Positions 43,640-51,827 of a stretch of 64,000 bases of DNA are shown piece by piece. Below the pieces are notes generated by a model that ran no database searches, was not told the DNA's origin, and saw only the letters and a list, made by a program, of their open reading frames with translations. Position numbers and translations under genes: made by a program. Source of the DNA: Avedoeria sp964651245 (GTDB taxonomy: Bacteria; Chloroflexota; Anaerolineae; Epilineales; Epilineaceae); assembly GCA_964651245.1 (NCBI GenBank), contig CAZYVI010000001.1:62001-126000 (forward strand), given 5' to 3'. The stretch's first letter is position 1. Each line of letters begins with the position of its first letter.

Positions 43640-44977
43640 TTAACGGCGCCCCCGGCCGGCCGTTACGCGGCCGCGCCGGAAGACGTCGACCACGGCGGCG
43701 GGCAGTTCGGGCGGCGGGTCGACGACGAGGTAGCCGTCCGCGTCGAGCCGCGCCTCGGCCACGAGCGTGCCGTCGGCGGGGGGCGGCGGCCCGTTCGGCG
43801 CCCGCAGCGTCATGCCGGACGCCCCCGCCACGATGCGCACCCCGGGCAGCGGCAGGCCGACGCTGCCGGCGACGCGCCGGCCGTTGATGGGGTTGCAGGC
43901 CACGAAGCCCGCCGCGCCGGCTGGCGCCCACCCGACGCACAGCTCGACGCCGGACGCCTCGGCGAACGCGCGCGCCAGCGGCGGCGGCACCGGGCCGGCC
44001 ACCAGCCAGCCGCGCACGCCGCGCAGGTCGACGCCGGCCAGGGCAGGGTCGGCCGCCAGCCGGGCCACGGTGGCCGTATCGGACACGACCCAGGCCGGTC
44101 GGACATAGCGCAGCGCGTCGATGACGTCGGCCGTCGCGCCGCCGGCCACGAGGGCGGTGCGCGCCCGCAGCGCCGGCGCAGCGCCCAGCGCGGCCACGGC
44201 GCCGACGGACGACGACAGCGGCGCCAGGATCAGCCAGGTGTCGTCGCCCGGGCTGGCGTCGGTCAGCCACGACGCCCACATCCGCGCCCCGGCGCCGATC
44301 TCGCGGCGGCCGAACGCCACGCCGTCGATCAACAGCGCGCCGTCGGTGGGCTGGCGGTGGTCACCGGCGCTGGCGGCCTCGGCGCCCAGCCAGCGGTGCC
44401 ACGGGACGCCGGCGCGCGGCGACGACGCGGTGCGGGCGCCGCCGAGCCAGGCGACGACCCGCAGCGGCCAGCGCAGCTCGCGCAACGGGTCGACGCGCAC
44501 GACCCGCGGCAGCGGCTGCCCGGCGCGCTCGAGGGCGGCGGCGAACGCGTCGGCGATGCGCTCGAGCACCACGGCCGCCCGCGCGCCGCGCGACACGGCC
44601 AGCTCGGCGGCCGCCGACGCCTCGGCGCCGTCGGCCGGCGCGACGACCACGCCGGCGCGCAGACCGCCGAGGATGGCCGCCACCGCCGTCGGGCCCGGCG
44701 GCAGCGCGACGACCACGACGTCGCCGCGGCCGAGCCCGTCGCGGGCCAGGGCGGCGGCGACGCGGTCGGCGGCGGCGCTGAGGGCCGCGAAGTGCTGGGC
44801 GCGCCGGCCGTCGGTGACCGCCGGGAACGTCGGCGCGACGGCGGCGGCGCCCGCCACGAAGTCGAGGGACGCGCCGTCGTCGTCGGGCAGGTCCGACGGA
44901 ACCCCCGGCTCGTAGTGCGCTCGCCACGGCTCGGCCGCGACCGGCGCGGCGGTGGCGGGATCGTCGCGCGCCGTCAT
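43640..44977 (-). CDS. Degenerate ANL (acyl-CoA synthetase-like) protein
   Basis: The protein has 445 residues. The start at ATG 44977 removes a non-homologous lead. The pattern follows the N-terminal ANL domain: FAALSAAADRVAAALARDGLGRGDVVVVALPPGPTAV, then a repeat of AILGGLRAGVVVAPAD, VSDTATVARLAADPALAGVDLRGVRG, and a late VGWAPAGAAGFVACNPINGRRVAGSVGLPLPGVRIV. The AMP-binding P-loop (normally TSGTTGxPKG) is replaced by LLIDGVAFGRREI. The C-terminal adenylation sub-domain, with its catalytic lysine, is absent. It is therefore probably not an active ligase; a binding, scaffolding or relict role is possible. Not a simple pseudogene, as the frame is intact. Confidence 0.75.
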   Translation of the reverse strand: MTARDDPATAAPVAAEPWRAHYEPGVPSDLPDDDGASLDFVAGAAAVAPTFPAVTDGRRAQHFAALSAAADRVAAALARDGLGRGDVVVVALPPGPTAVAAILGGLRAGVVVAPADGAEASAAAELAVSRGARAAVVLERIADAFAAALERAGQPLPRVVRVDPLRELRWPLRVVAWLGGARTASSPRAGVPWHRWLGAEAASAGDHRQPTDGALLIDGVAFGRREIGAGARMWASWLTDASPGDDTWLILAPLSSSVGAVAALGAAPALRARTALVAGGATADVIDALRYVRPAWVVSDTATVARLAADPALAGVDLRGVRGWLVAGPVPPPLARAFAEASGVELCVGWAPAGAAGFVACNPINGRRVAGSVGLPLPGVRIVAGASGMTLRAPNGPPPPADGTLVAEARLDADGYLVVDPPPELPAAVVDVFRRGRVTAGRGRR

Positions 44978-45011
44978 GGCGCCAAGGCTACCACGTCCGG
45001 GGCGCGGTGTG

Positions 45012-45017
45012 TATACT
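45012..45017 (+). promoter_or_regulatory. -10 box TATACT upstream of rpsB
   Basis: TATACT on the plus strand would start transcription near 45024, giving a leader of about 128 nt before rpsB. This is long enough for S2 autoregulation, though no known leader fold was recognised. No strong -35. Confidence 0.65.
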
Positions 45018-45152
45018 GATCGATCGGCCTGCCGGGCATCGCCGGCGACCTGGCGCAGCCGCGCCCACACCCCGCACGCCATCCCCCCTTCGTGACCGAC
45101 CCGCGCGGCGGTCCAGGATGGCGGAGGACCAACGAAAGGGATCCGATCCACC

Positions 45153-45938
45153 ATGAGCCTGGCCACGATGAAGGAGCTGCTCGAAGCGGGCGTCCACTTC
45201 GGGCACTACACCCGCCGCTGGAACCCGAAGATGCGCCCGTACATCTTCACCGAGCGCAACGGGATCCACATCCTCGACCTCGCCCAGACGGTCGAGAAGC
45301 TGACGGAGGCCACCGACGCCGTGCGCTCGGTGGCGGCCAAGGGCGGCACGGTGCTGTTCGTCGGCACCAAGAAGCAGGCCGCCGCCAGCCTCCAGGAGGC
45401 GGCGGAGCGCTGCGGAATGCCGTATGTCGTCGACCGCTGGCTGGGCGGGATGCTCACGAACTGGCAGACGATGCGCCAGCGGGTGGCGACGCTGCTCGAC
45501 CTGGAGAGCCGCCGCGACCGCGGCGAGTTCGCGATGCTCTCGAAGCGCGAGCAGCTGACGATCGAGCGCAAGATCGAGAAGCTCAACAAGCGCCTCGGCG
45601 GCATCAAGCACCTCCACGACCTGCCGGACATCATGTACGTCGTCGACACCCGGCGCGAGCACCTGGCCGTGGGCGAGGCGAACAAGCTCAAGGTGCCGAT
45701 CGCGGCGATCGTCGACACGAACTGCGATCCCGACCCGATCACGTACGTGATCCCCTCCAACGACGACGCGATCCGCGCCCTGAAGCTCATCACCGACAAG
45801 ATCGCCGACGCGATCATCGAGGGCCGCACCGAGCGCGAGAGCACGGTCGCCGACGAGGGACCGGGCGAGGACGTCGACACGTCGAAGCGCGTCTACGATC
45901 CGTTCGAGGACGAGGGCCGCGACGACGACGAGGACTAG
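45153..45938 (+). CDS. rpsB: 30S ribosomal protein S2
   Basis: The protein has 261 residues. It binds 16S rRNA and S1 late in small-subunit assembly. Standard marks: MSLATMKELLEAGVHFGHYTRRWNP (HFGH, TRRWNPKM), GTVLFVGTKKQA, VDRWLGGMLTNW, DIMYVVDTRREHLAVGEANKL, and PIAAIVDTNCDP. The C-terminus has a short acidic extension (DEGRDDDED). ATG 45153 follows a strong purine-rich AACGAAAGG site. First gene of the rpsB-tsf-pyrH-frr-uppS-cdsA block. Confidence 0.98.
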   Translation: MSLATMKELLEAGVHFGHYTRRWNPKMRPYIFTERNGIHILDLAQTVEKLTEATDAVRSVAAKGGTVLFVGTKKQAAASLQEAAERCGMPYVVDRWLGGMLTNWQTMRQRVATLLDLESRRDRGEFAMLSKREQLTIERKIEKLNKRLGGIKHLHDLPDIMYVVDTRREHLAVGEANKLKVPIAAIVDTNCDPDPITYVIPSNDDAIRALKLITDKIADAIIEGRTERESTVADEGPGEDVDTSKRVYDPFEDEGRDDDED

Positions 45939-46056
45939 CCGCGCCGATCGCCGCCCGCCGCGGGCGATCACGCTCGCCCGGACCCACCCCCACCGCATCG
46001 ACGGCCGGCGCCCGTGCGCCTGCCGGCCACCCGCACGCGACGAGGAGAAGACGAAG

Positions 46057-46656
46057 ATGGTCACAACGGACATGATCCGCGAGCTGCGCGAGCGCACCGG
46101 CGCCGGCATCCTCGACGCCAAGAAGGCGCTCGAGGCCCACGGCGGCGACATCGAGAAGGCGATCCAGCAGCTGCGGGAGCAGGGCCTGGCCAAGGCGGCC
46201 AAGAAGGCGATGCGCGAGGCGGCCGAGGGCCGCGTCTACAGCTACATCCACGGCGATCCCGGCCGCGTCGGCGTCCTCGTCGAGGTGAACTGCGAGACCG
46301 ACTTCGTGGCCCGCACGCCGGCGTTCCAGAACCTCTGCCACAGCATCGCGCTGCAGATCGCGGCGGCTGCCCCGAGCTACGTCTCGCCCGAGGACATCCC
46401 GGCCGATGTCTTGGACAACGAGCGGCTCGTCTTCCTCAAGCAGCTCGAGGGCGACAAGAAGCCGGCCGAGATCAAGGACAAGATCATCGCCGGCAAGATC
46501 GAGAAGTGGTACACGGAGTCGGTGCTGCTGCGCCAGCCGTACATCAAGGACGACAGCCAGACGGTGCAGGACCTGGTCATGGCCGCCATCGCCGAGCTCG
46601 GCGAGAACATCGTCGTGCGGCGCTTCAGCCGGTTCGTGCTCGGCGAGAAGGCGTGA
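46057..46656 (+). CDS. tsf: Elongation factor Ts (short form)
   Basis: The protein has 199 residues, the short form with a reduced C-terminal part seen in Thermus, cyanobacteria and many Chloroflexota; E. coli EF-Ts is longer (283). It exchanges GDP for GTP on EF-Tu. Marks: MIRELRERTGAGILDAKKALE (N-terminal UBA-like domain) and VNCETDFVART (the TDFV motif that touches EF-Tu). The C-terminal helix ends FSRFVLGEKA. The ATG at 46057 has GAGGAGAAG upstream. Confidence 0.97.
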   Translation: MVTTDMIRELRERTGAGILDAKKALEAHGGDIEKAIQQLREQGLAKAAKKAMREAAEGRVYSYIHGDPGRVGVLVEVNCETDFVARTPAFQNLCHSIALQIAAAAPSYVSPEDIPADVLDNERLVFLKQLEGDKKPAEIKDKIIAGKIEKWYTESVLLRQPYIKDDSQTVQDLVMAAIAELGENIVVRRFSRFVLGEKA

Positions 46657-46723
46657 CGCCGCAACGGATCGACACGCCTGGGGTAACCAACGCGCGTCCA
46701 TCCTCGGTCAGGGAGGTTCAGCG

Positions 46724-47512
46724 TTGAACACGGCTGCGGTCGACAGTGGCGCGGGTCACGACGGGCTGCGCTATCGGCGCGTCCTGCTGAAGCTGTCGGG
46801 CGAGGCGCTGGCCGGCCCGACGGGGTTCGGCATCGACCCCGACGCGGTTCAGTTCGTCGCCAGCAAGGTCGGCGCGCTGGCGGCGCTGGGCGTGCAGGTG
46901 GCCGTCGTCCTCGGCGCCGGCAACATCTGGCGCGGCGCGCGCAACCATGCCATCGACCGCTCGACGGCCGACCACATGGGCATGCTGGCCACGGTCATGA
47001 ACTGCTTGGCGCTCCAGAACGCGCTCGAGCACCAGGGCCACACCGTTCGGGTTCAGACGGCGATCGACATGGCGGCGGTGGCGGAGTCCTACATCCGCCG
47101 CCGCGCCATTCACCAGATGGAGAAGGGCTACGTCGTGGTGCTCGGCGCCGGCACCGGCAACCCGTACTTCACGACCGACACGGCGGCGGCGCTGCGGGCG
47201 ATGGAGCTCGAGTGCGACGTGCTCATCAAGGCCACCAAGGTCGACGGCATCTACACCGCCGACCCGGCCAAAGACCCGCGCGCTCAGCGCTACGAGCAGC
47301 TCTCCTATCGCCAGGCCCTCGACGCCGAGGTCGGCGTGATGGACCTGACGGCGTTCACGCTGTGCCAGGAGAACGCGATGCCGATCATCGTGCTCAACCT
47401 CTGGCAGCCCGACGGCATCACCGCCGCGGTGCGCGGCGAACCGGTCGGGACCCGCGTCGACGGCGTCGACAACCCCGCCCTGCGCCCGTCGCCGGTCCTG
47501 GCCGCACCCTGA
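46724..47512 (+). CDS. pyrH: Uridylate kinase (UMP kinase)
   Basis: The protein has 262 residues. It phosphorylates UMP to UDP, feeding pyrimidine nucleotides and UDP-sugars. The amino-acid-kinase fold shows VLLKLSGEALAG, VLGAGNIWRG, RSTADHMGMLATVMNCLALQ, VLGAGTGNPYFTTDTAAALRAME, and IKATKVDGIYTADP. The start is a TTG at 46724, chosen because GGGAGGT lies 6-7 nt upstream and no better codon precedes the conserved core. The next gene starts 49 bp downstream. Confidence 0.96.
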   Translation: MNTAAVDSGAGHDGLRYRRVLLKLSGEALAGPTGFGIDPDAVQFVASKVGALAALGVQVAVVLGAGNIWRGARNHAIDRSTADHMGMLATVMNCLALQNALEHQGHTVRVQTAIDMAAVAESYIRRRAIHQMEKGYVVVLGAGTGNPYFTTDTAAALRAMELECDVLIKATKVDGIYTADPAKDPRAQRYEQLSYRQALDAEVGVMDLTAFTLCQENAMPIIVLNLWQPDGITAAVRGEPVGTRVDGVDNPALRPSPVLAAP

Positions 47513-47561
47513 GAGGCCGGCGCCGCCCGACGATCCGCACCGCCGCTGGAGGAGACCCGCG

Positions 47562-48122
47562 ATGCATGGCGAGACGAGCGAAGAGATCCTGCTGGACGCC
47601 GAGATGCGGATGGACGGCGCCGTGACGTCGCTGGGGCACGACCTGGCCGGCTTCCGGTCGGGCCGTGCCTCGACCGGCCTCGTCGACCGGATCCTGGTCG
47701 ACTACTACGGCACGCCGACGCCGATCGCGCAGTGCGCCACGGTGGGCACGCCGGAGCCGAACCTGATCACGATCCGGCCCTGGGACGTCTCGACGCTGGC
47801 CAAGATCGAAAAGGCGATCCGCAGCTCGGACGTCGGCCTCAACCCGTCGAACGACGGCCAGATCATCCGGCTGTCGGTGCCGCCGCTGAGCGAGGAGCGG
47901 CGCGCCGAGCTCACCAAGCTGGTCCAGCGACGCACCGAGGAGGCCCGGGTGGCCGTGCGCAACGTGCGGCGCGACGCGCTGCACGCGCTCGACCGCCTCG
48001 ACCACGTCTCCGAGGACGAGCTGCACGGCGCCAAGGACGGCATCCAGAAGCTGACCGACAAGCACGTCCACACGATCGACCAGCTCGGCGAGCGCAAGAC
48101 GGCCGAGCTGCGCGAGGTCTGA
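47562..48122 (+). CDS. frr: Ribosome recycling factor
   Basis: The protein has 186 residues, the family standard. With EF-G it splits post-termination ribosomes. Marks: helix LDAEMRMDGAVTSLGHDLAGFRSGRAS, DYYGTPTPIAQ, DVSTLAKIEKAIRSSDVGLNPSNDGQIIRLSVPPLSEERR, VRRDALHALDRL. ATG 47562 follows TGGAGGAGA. Next gene starts 6 bp past its stop. Confidence 0.98.
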   Translation: MHGETSEEILLDAEMRMDGAVTSLGHDLAGFRSGRASTGLVDRILVDYYGTPTPIAQCATVGTPEPNLITIRPWDVSTLAKIEKAIRSSDVGLNPSNDGQIIRLSVPPLSEERRAELTKLVQRRTEEARVAVRNVRRDALHALDRLDHVSEDELHGAKDGIQKLTDKHVHTIDQLGERKTAELREV

Positions 48123-48128
48123 CGCGGC

Positions 48129-48941
48129 GTGGCCACCCGTCCGGCGCGCGGCGCCCCGACCGCCCTGACCGCGCCCGCCGCGGCCGACGACGCCGCGCGC
48201 GGCGCCGAGGGCCGGCCGCGCCACATCGCGGTGATCATGGACGGCAACGGGCGCTGGGCGCGCCGCCAGGGCGTGCCGCGCCTGGCCGGCCATCGCGCCG
48301 GCACCGAGGCGCTGCGGCGGGTGATCGAGGCCTGCGTCGAGTTCGAGGTGCCGATCCTGACGATCTACGCCTTCTCGACCGAGAACTGGAAGCGCCCGCC
48401 GCACGAGGTGCGCGGCCTGATGTTCCTGCTCGAGGAGGTGATCGAGCGGCAGCTCGACGCCTTGGACGCGAACGGCGTCCAGATCCGCCACATCGGCTGG
48501 CTCGACCACGTGCCCGACAACCTCCGGCGCGCGATCGCACGCGCGATCGAGCGCACCGCCGGCAACGAGCGGCTGGTGCTCAACGTGGCGTTCAACTACG
48601 GCAGCCGCCAGGAGATCGTCCGCGCCGTGCGGCGGATCGTGGCCGACGCCGTGCCGCCCGACGAGATCGACGAGTCCACCGTCGAGCGCTACCTCGAGAC
48701 GTCGGGCATGCCCGACCCCGACCTGATCATCCGGACGTCGGGCGAGATGCGGCTCTCGAACTTCCTGCTGTGGCAGGCCGCCTACGCCGAGATCTACTGC
48801 ACGCCGACGCTGTGGCCCGACTTCGACCGCGCCGAGCTGCAGCGCGCGCTCGCCGCCTACGCTACGCGCGAGCGCCGCTACGGTGGCCGTCCGGCCGACG
48901 GCGGCGCCGCGGCCGGCGGCGGCGCCGGGTCGACCGGTTGA
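48129..48941 (+). CDS. uppS: Undecaprenyl pyrophosphate synthase (cis-prenyltransferase)
   Basis: The protein has 270 residues. It adds isopentenyl units to farnesyl-PP to make the C55 lipid carrier for peptidoglycan and polysaccharide. Marks: HIAVIMDGNGRWARRQG (catalytic Asp), HRAGTEALRRVIEACVE, TIYAFSTENWKRP, LVLNVAFNYGSRQEI, and LIIRTSGEMRLSNFLLWQ followed by YAEIYCTPTLWPDF. GTG 48129 begins a 30-residue non-conserved, Ala-rich lead; a later internal start is possible. The C-terminus is Gly/Ala-rich. Confidence 0.97.
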   Translation: MATRPARGAPTALTAPAAADDAARGAEGRPRHIAVIMDGNGRWARRQGVPRLAGHRAGTEALRRVIEACVEFEVPILTIYAFSTENWKRPPHEVRGLMFLLEEVIERQLDALDANGVQIRHIGWLDHVPDNLRRAIARAIERTAGNERLVLNVAFNYGSRQEIVRAVRRIVADAVPPDEIDESTVERYLETSGMPDPDLIIRTSGEMRLSNFLLWQAAYAEIYCTPTLWPDFDRAELQRALAAYATRERRYGGRPADGGAAAGGGAGSTG

Positions 48942-48972
48942 GCCGGGCCGGCCGCGGCGCGGCGCCCGCCCG

Positions 48973-49827
48973 ATGAGCAACCTCGGCGCCCGCATCGCCA
49001 GCGCGCTCGTGATGGCGCCGCTGGTGATCGCCGGCGTCCTGTGGCTGCCGGGCGCGGCGTGGCCGCTCGTGGCGGCGGTGGTGCCGGCGCTGGCCGGGCA
49101 CGAGCTCGGCCGGCTGGCCCGCCACGCCGGCCACGACGTCGGTCCGCTCGTGCCGTGGGCCACCTACCTGGTGGCGGCGTACGCCGGCATCGGCGGCGCG
49201 CCCACGCGTTGGGTCGACGGCGACGGCGGCCTGCGCGCGGCGCTCGCGATCGTCGTCGTCGCCGCGTTTGTCGTCCAGATCGCCCGCCCGCCCGAGCGCC
49301 GCTCGGTGGCCGCCTGGGGGCTGGCGGTGGCGTTCCCGGCCTACGTCGGCGGCATGGCGGGCTATGCGATCGGGCTGCGGGCGCTCGATGACGGCGTCGC
49401 CTGGCTGGTGACGCTGCTGCTGCTGGTCTGGACGAACGACAGCGCGGCCTACTTCGGGGGGCGGGCGCTCGGGCGCCACCCGCTGGCGCCGGCGCTGAGC
49501 CCCAAGAAGACATGGGAGGGCGCCGCGGTCGGCACGATGGCGACGATCGCGGTGGCGCTCTTGATCGCGCTCCTGCCGGCCGCGGCCCGGATCGGCGTCG
49601 CGCCGCACGGGCTGGCCACGGCGCCGGCATGGCAGGCGGCGGCGCTCGGGCTGGCGATTGCCGTCGCCGGGCCGCTGGGCGACCTGTCGCACTCGTTCGT
49701 CAAGCGCCAGTTCGGCGCGAAGGACGCGTCGCACCTCATCCCGGGCCACGGCGGGGTCTGGGACCGGATCGACAGCCTGCTGTTCGCGGCGCCCGTCGTC
49801 TACTGGGCGGCGCTCCTCGTCCGATGA
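48973..49827 (+). CDS. cdsA: Phosphatidate cytidylyltransferase
   Basis: The protein has 284 residues and about eight TM segments. It makes CDP-diacylglycerol from CTP and phosphatidic acid, the branch point of phospholipid synthesis. Marks: TNDSAAYFGGRALG, SPKKTWEGA, and the family signature GDLSHSFVKRQFGAKDASHL followed by IPGHGGVWDRIDSLLF. ATG 48973 is 31 bp after uppS. Its stop overlaps the next gene (ATGA). Confidence 0.96.
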   Translation: MSNLGARIASALVMAPLVIAGVLWLPGAAWPLVAAVVPALAGHELGRLARHAGHDVGPLVPWATYLVAAYAGIGGAPTRWVDGDGGLRAALAIVVVAAFVVQIARPPERRSVAAWGLAVAFPAYVGGMAGYAIGLRALDDGVAWLVTLLLLVWTNDSAAYFGGRALGRHPLAPALSPKKTWEGAAVGTMATIAVALLIALLPAAARIGVAPHGLATAPAWQAAALGLAIAVAGPLGDLSHSFVKRQFGAKDASHLIPGHGGVWDRIDSLLFAAPVVYWAALLVR

Positions 49828-51743
49828 CCGAGCTCCTGACCGAAATCCTCCGCCGCCTCAACCTGGTGCTGGCCAGCACGACGGTGCTGTTCGCGTTCAG
49901 CCTGCTGGCGTACCTGTTCGTCTACAACGTCCGCAACCCGGTGGCGCGGGCGTTCGTGCGGGTGCTGGCGCTGGTGACGGTGGTCTACATCGGCGACGTG
50001 TTCCTGGCCGCCGGCCGGCTGGCCGCGACCGACCCGGCCACCGCGTTCTGGCTGCGGTTCGAGTGGGTCGGGGTGTCGCTGGTGGCGCCGGCGTTCTTCC
50101 ACATGGGCAGCGCCCTGGTGGCGACGACCGGGCGCGCGCCGGCCCGCGGCGGGCTGTTCGTCGGCCTGGCCTGGGCGATGGGCCTGGCGGCGCTGGCCGA
50201 CGGGCTGGTCTGGCGGCAGATCGTCGGCGAGCCGTTTGGGCCGAGCGGCGCCGTCCGGCTGGCGCCGGGGCCGCTGTTCGGCCTGTTCGCGCTCGGCTTC
50301 GCCGGCTGGACGCTGGGGGGGACGTGGCTCGTCTGGCGGGCGCGGGCGCGGGCGCTGACGCCGCGCTCGCGGCGGCGCAACGCGTCGCTGCTGGTGGCGG
50401 TGGTGGCGCCGCTGTCGGTCTTCCCGTACTTGGCGATCGGCGACCCGGCGTTCGCCGGCAGCCCGGCCGCCTGGCACCTCGTCAACGTCGTCGCCAACGC
50501 CGCGCTGGCGGCCATGCTCGTCGTCGTCGCCTACGGCGTGGCGTTCAACGGCACGCTGACGCCGGAGCGCGCCGTGCGGCGCGACTTCGTCAAGTACCTG
50601 GTGCACGGCCCGGCGCTCGGCGCGCTGGCGCTGCTCATGCTCCAGTCGGTGCCGCTGCGGCTCGAGGACAGCCTGGGGCTGCCGCGCGACGCGGTGCTCA
50701 GCTTGGCGGCGGTCATCGGCATCGTCGGCTACCAGTTCGTGATCCGCGCCGCCAAGCCCTACGTGGACCGGCTGATCTTCAGCGGCGAGGGCAACGACGT
50801 CCTGTGGCTGCGCCGGCTCGACGAGCGGCTGCTGACGGCGCACGACCTGGCCCAGCTGCTGGAGAACATCATCGCCATCCTGTGCGACCGGCTGCGGGTC
50901 GCCACCGGCTGCATCGTCGGGCTGGGCGAGGGGCGCCCGGCGGTCGACGCCTGGGCCGGCGACCGCGCCCGCACGTTGGCGCTGCTGGCGTCGATCGACC
51001 TGTCGCGGCTGGCCGAGCGGGCCGACGCCGACGGCTACGCCGGCACCGCCGAGGGCTTCCGGCTGTACGCGCTGCGGGCGCGCGGCGGCGGCGCGTTCCT
51101 GGGGCTGCTGGCGCTCGAGGACCCGGGCCGGGCGCTGGCGCCCGACGAGGCCGCCGTCGTCGTGTCGCTCGTGGCGGCGGCCCAGGAGGCGCTCGAGGAG
51201 CGCGTCGTCCAGCAGCGGATCCTGGCCAGCCTGCGGGCCCTGGAGCCCGAGCTGGCCGGGATGCAGCGGCTGCGCGGCGTCCTCGAGCCGGTGGCCGGCG
51301 GCGCGACGGGCCCGGACGGCGACATGGCCCTGCACCGCAGCGCCGGGCTGGCCGAGGATCCGGCGTTCACCGGCTGGGTGCGCGACGCGCTGGCCCACTA
51401 CTGGGGCGGTCCCAAGCTCTCGGACAGCCCGCTGCTCGGCCTGGCCGTCGTCCGGCGGGCGCTCGAGGCGCACGACGGCAACCCGGGCCGGGCCATCCGC
51501 GCCGTCCTCGAGCAGGCGCTCGAGCAGCTGAAGCCCGAGGGCGAGCGCAGCCTCACCGCCAGCCAGTGGCTGCTCTACAACATCCTCGAGCTCAAGTTCG
51601 TCCGCGGCCACACCGTGCGCGAGATCGCCGAGCGGCTGGCGCTGTCGGAGAGCGACCTCTACCGCAAGCAGCGGGTGGCCATCGAGGCGCTGGCCCAGCA
51701 GCTGGCGGTCATCGAGGCGGCCGGCGGCCAGGGGCCGTCGTAG
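49824..51743 (+). CDS. 7TM sensor-like protein with GAF-like domain and C-terminal HTH
   Basis: The protein has 639 residues. Seven TM helices (to about residue 245) resemble the N-terminal 7TM module of some histidine kinases (LLAYLFVYNVRNPVARAFVRVLALVTVVY; LRFEWVGVSLVAPAFFHM; VVAYGVAFNGTLTPERAVRRDFVKY). A GAF-like domain (about 330-460, AHDLAQLLENIIAILCDRL, ATGCIVGLGEG) follows. No HisKA, HATPase or receiver motif is present. The C-terminus (about 575-625) reads as a helix-turn-helix (LKFVRGHTVREIAERLALSESDLYRKQRVAIEAL), sigma-region-4-like. A membrane-bound transcription regulator is inferred. ATGA overlap with cdsA. A known companion of cdsA in related genomes, from memory. Confidence 0.85.
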   Translation: MTELLTEILRRLNLVLASTTVLFAFSLLAYLFVYNVRNPVARAFVRVLALVTVVYIGDVFLAAGRLAATDPATAFWLRFEWVGVSLVAPAFFHMGSALVATTGRAPARGGLFVGLAWAMGLAALADGLVWRQIVGEPFGPSGAVRLAPGPLFGLFALGFAGWTLGGTWLVWRARARALTPRSRRRNASLLVAVVAPLSVFPYLAIGDPAFAGSPAAWHLVNVVANAALAAMLVVVAYGVAFNGTLTPERAVRRDFVKYLVHGPALGALALLMLQSVPLRLEDSLGLPRDAVLSLAAVIGIVGYQFVIRAAKPYVDRLIFSGEGNDVLWLRRLDERLLTAHDLAQLLENIIAILCDRLRVATGCIVGLGEGRPAVDAWAGDRARTLALLASIDLSRLAERADADGYAGTAEGFRLYALRARGGGAFLGLLALEDPGRALAPDEAAVVVSLVAAAQEALEERVVQQRILASLRALEPELAGMQRLRGVLEPVAGGATGPDGDMALHRSAGLAEDPAFTGWVRDALAHYWGGPKLSDSPLLGLAVVRRALEAHDGNPGRAIRAVLEQALEQLKPEGERSLTASQWLLYNILELKFVRGHTVREIAERLALSESDLYRKQRVAIEALAQQLAVIEAAGGQGPS

Positions 51744-51748
51744 CTGGC

Positions 51749-51781
51749 GGCGCCCGCCGCGATTGCGCGGCGCCGGGCGCC
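51749..51781 (+). terminator. Terminator hairpin ending the cdsA operon
   Basis: A 13-bp G-C stem (51749-51761 with 51766-51781, containing a 3-nt bulge) with loop ATTG, 5 nt past the stop at 51743. It overlaps the -35 of the next gene. Confidence 0.75.
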
Positions 51782-51791
51782 CGTCTACCAT
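51763..51791 (+). promoter_or_regulatory. Candidate promoter of the PA14/LysM gene
   Basis: TTGCGC (51763-51768) and TACCAT (51786-51791) have a 17-nt spacer. The -35 lies in the loop and right arm of the upstream terminator. A GGAG site lies before the ATG at 51828. Confidence 0.55.
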
Positions 51792-51827
51792 CGTCCGCGC
51801 AGCCCGTACCCCCGTCAGGAGTCGGCC

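Noticed and set aside
45024..45152. Possible S2 leader RNA structure before rpsB
   Set aside because: The leader is long enough, but no known leader fold could be matched by eye, so it is mentioned only with the promoter.
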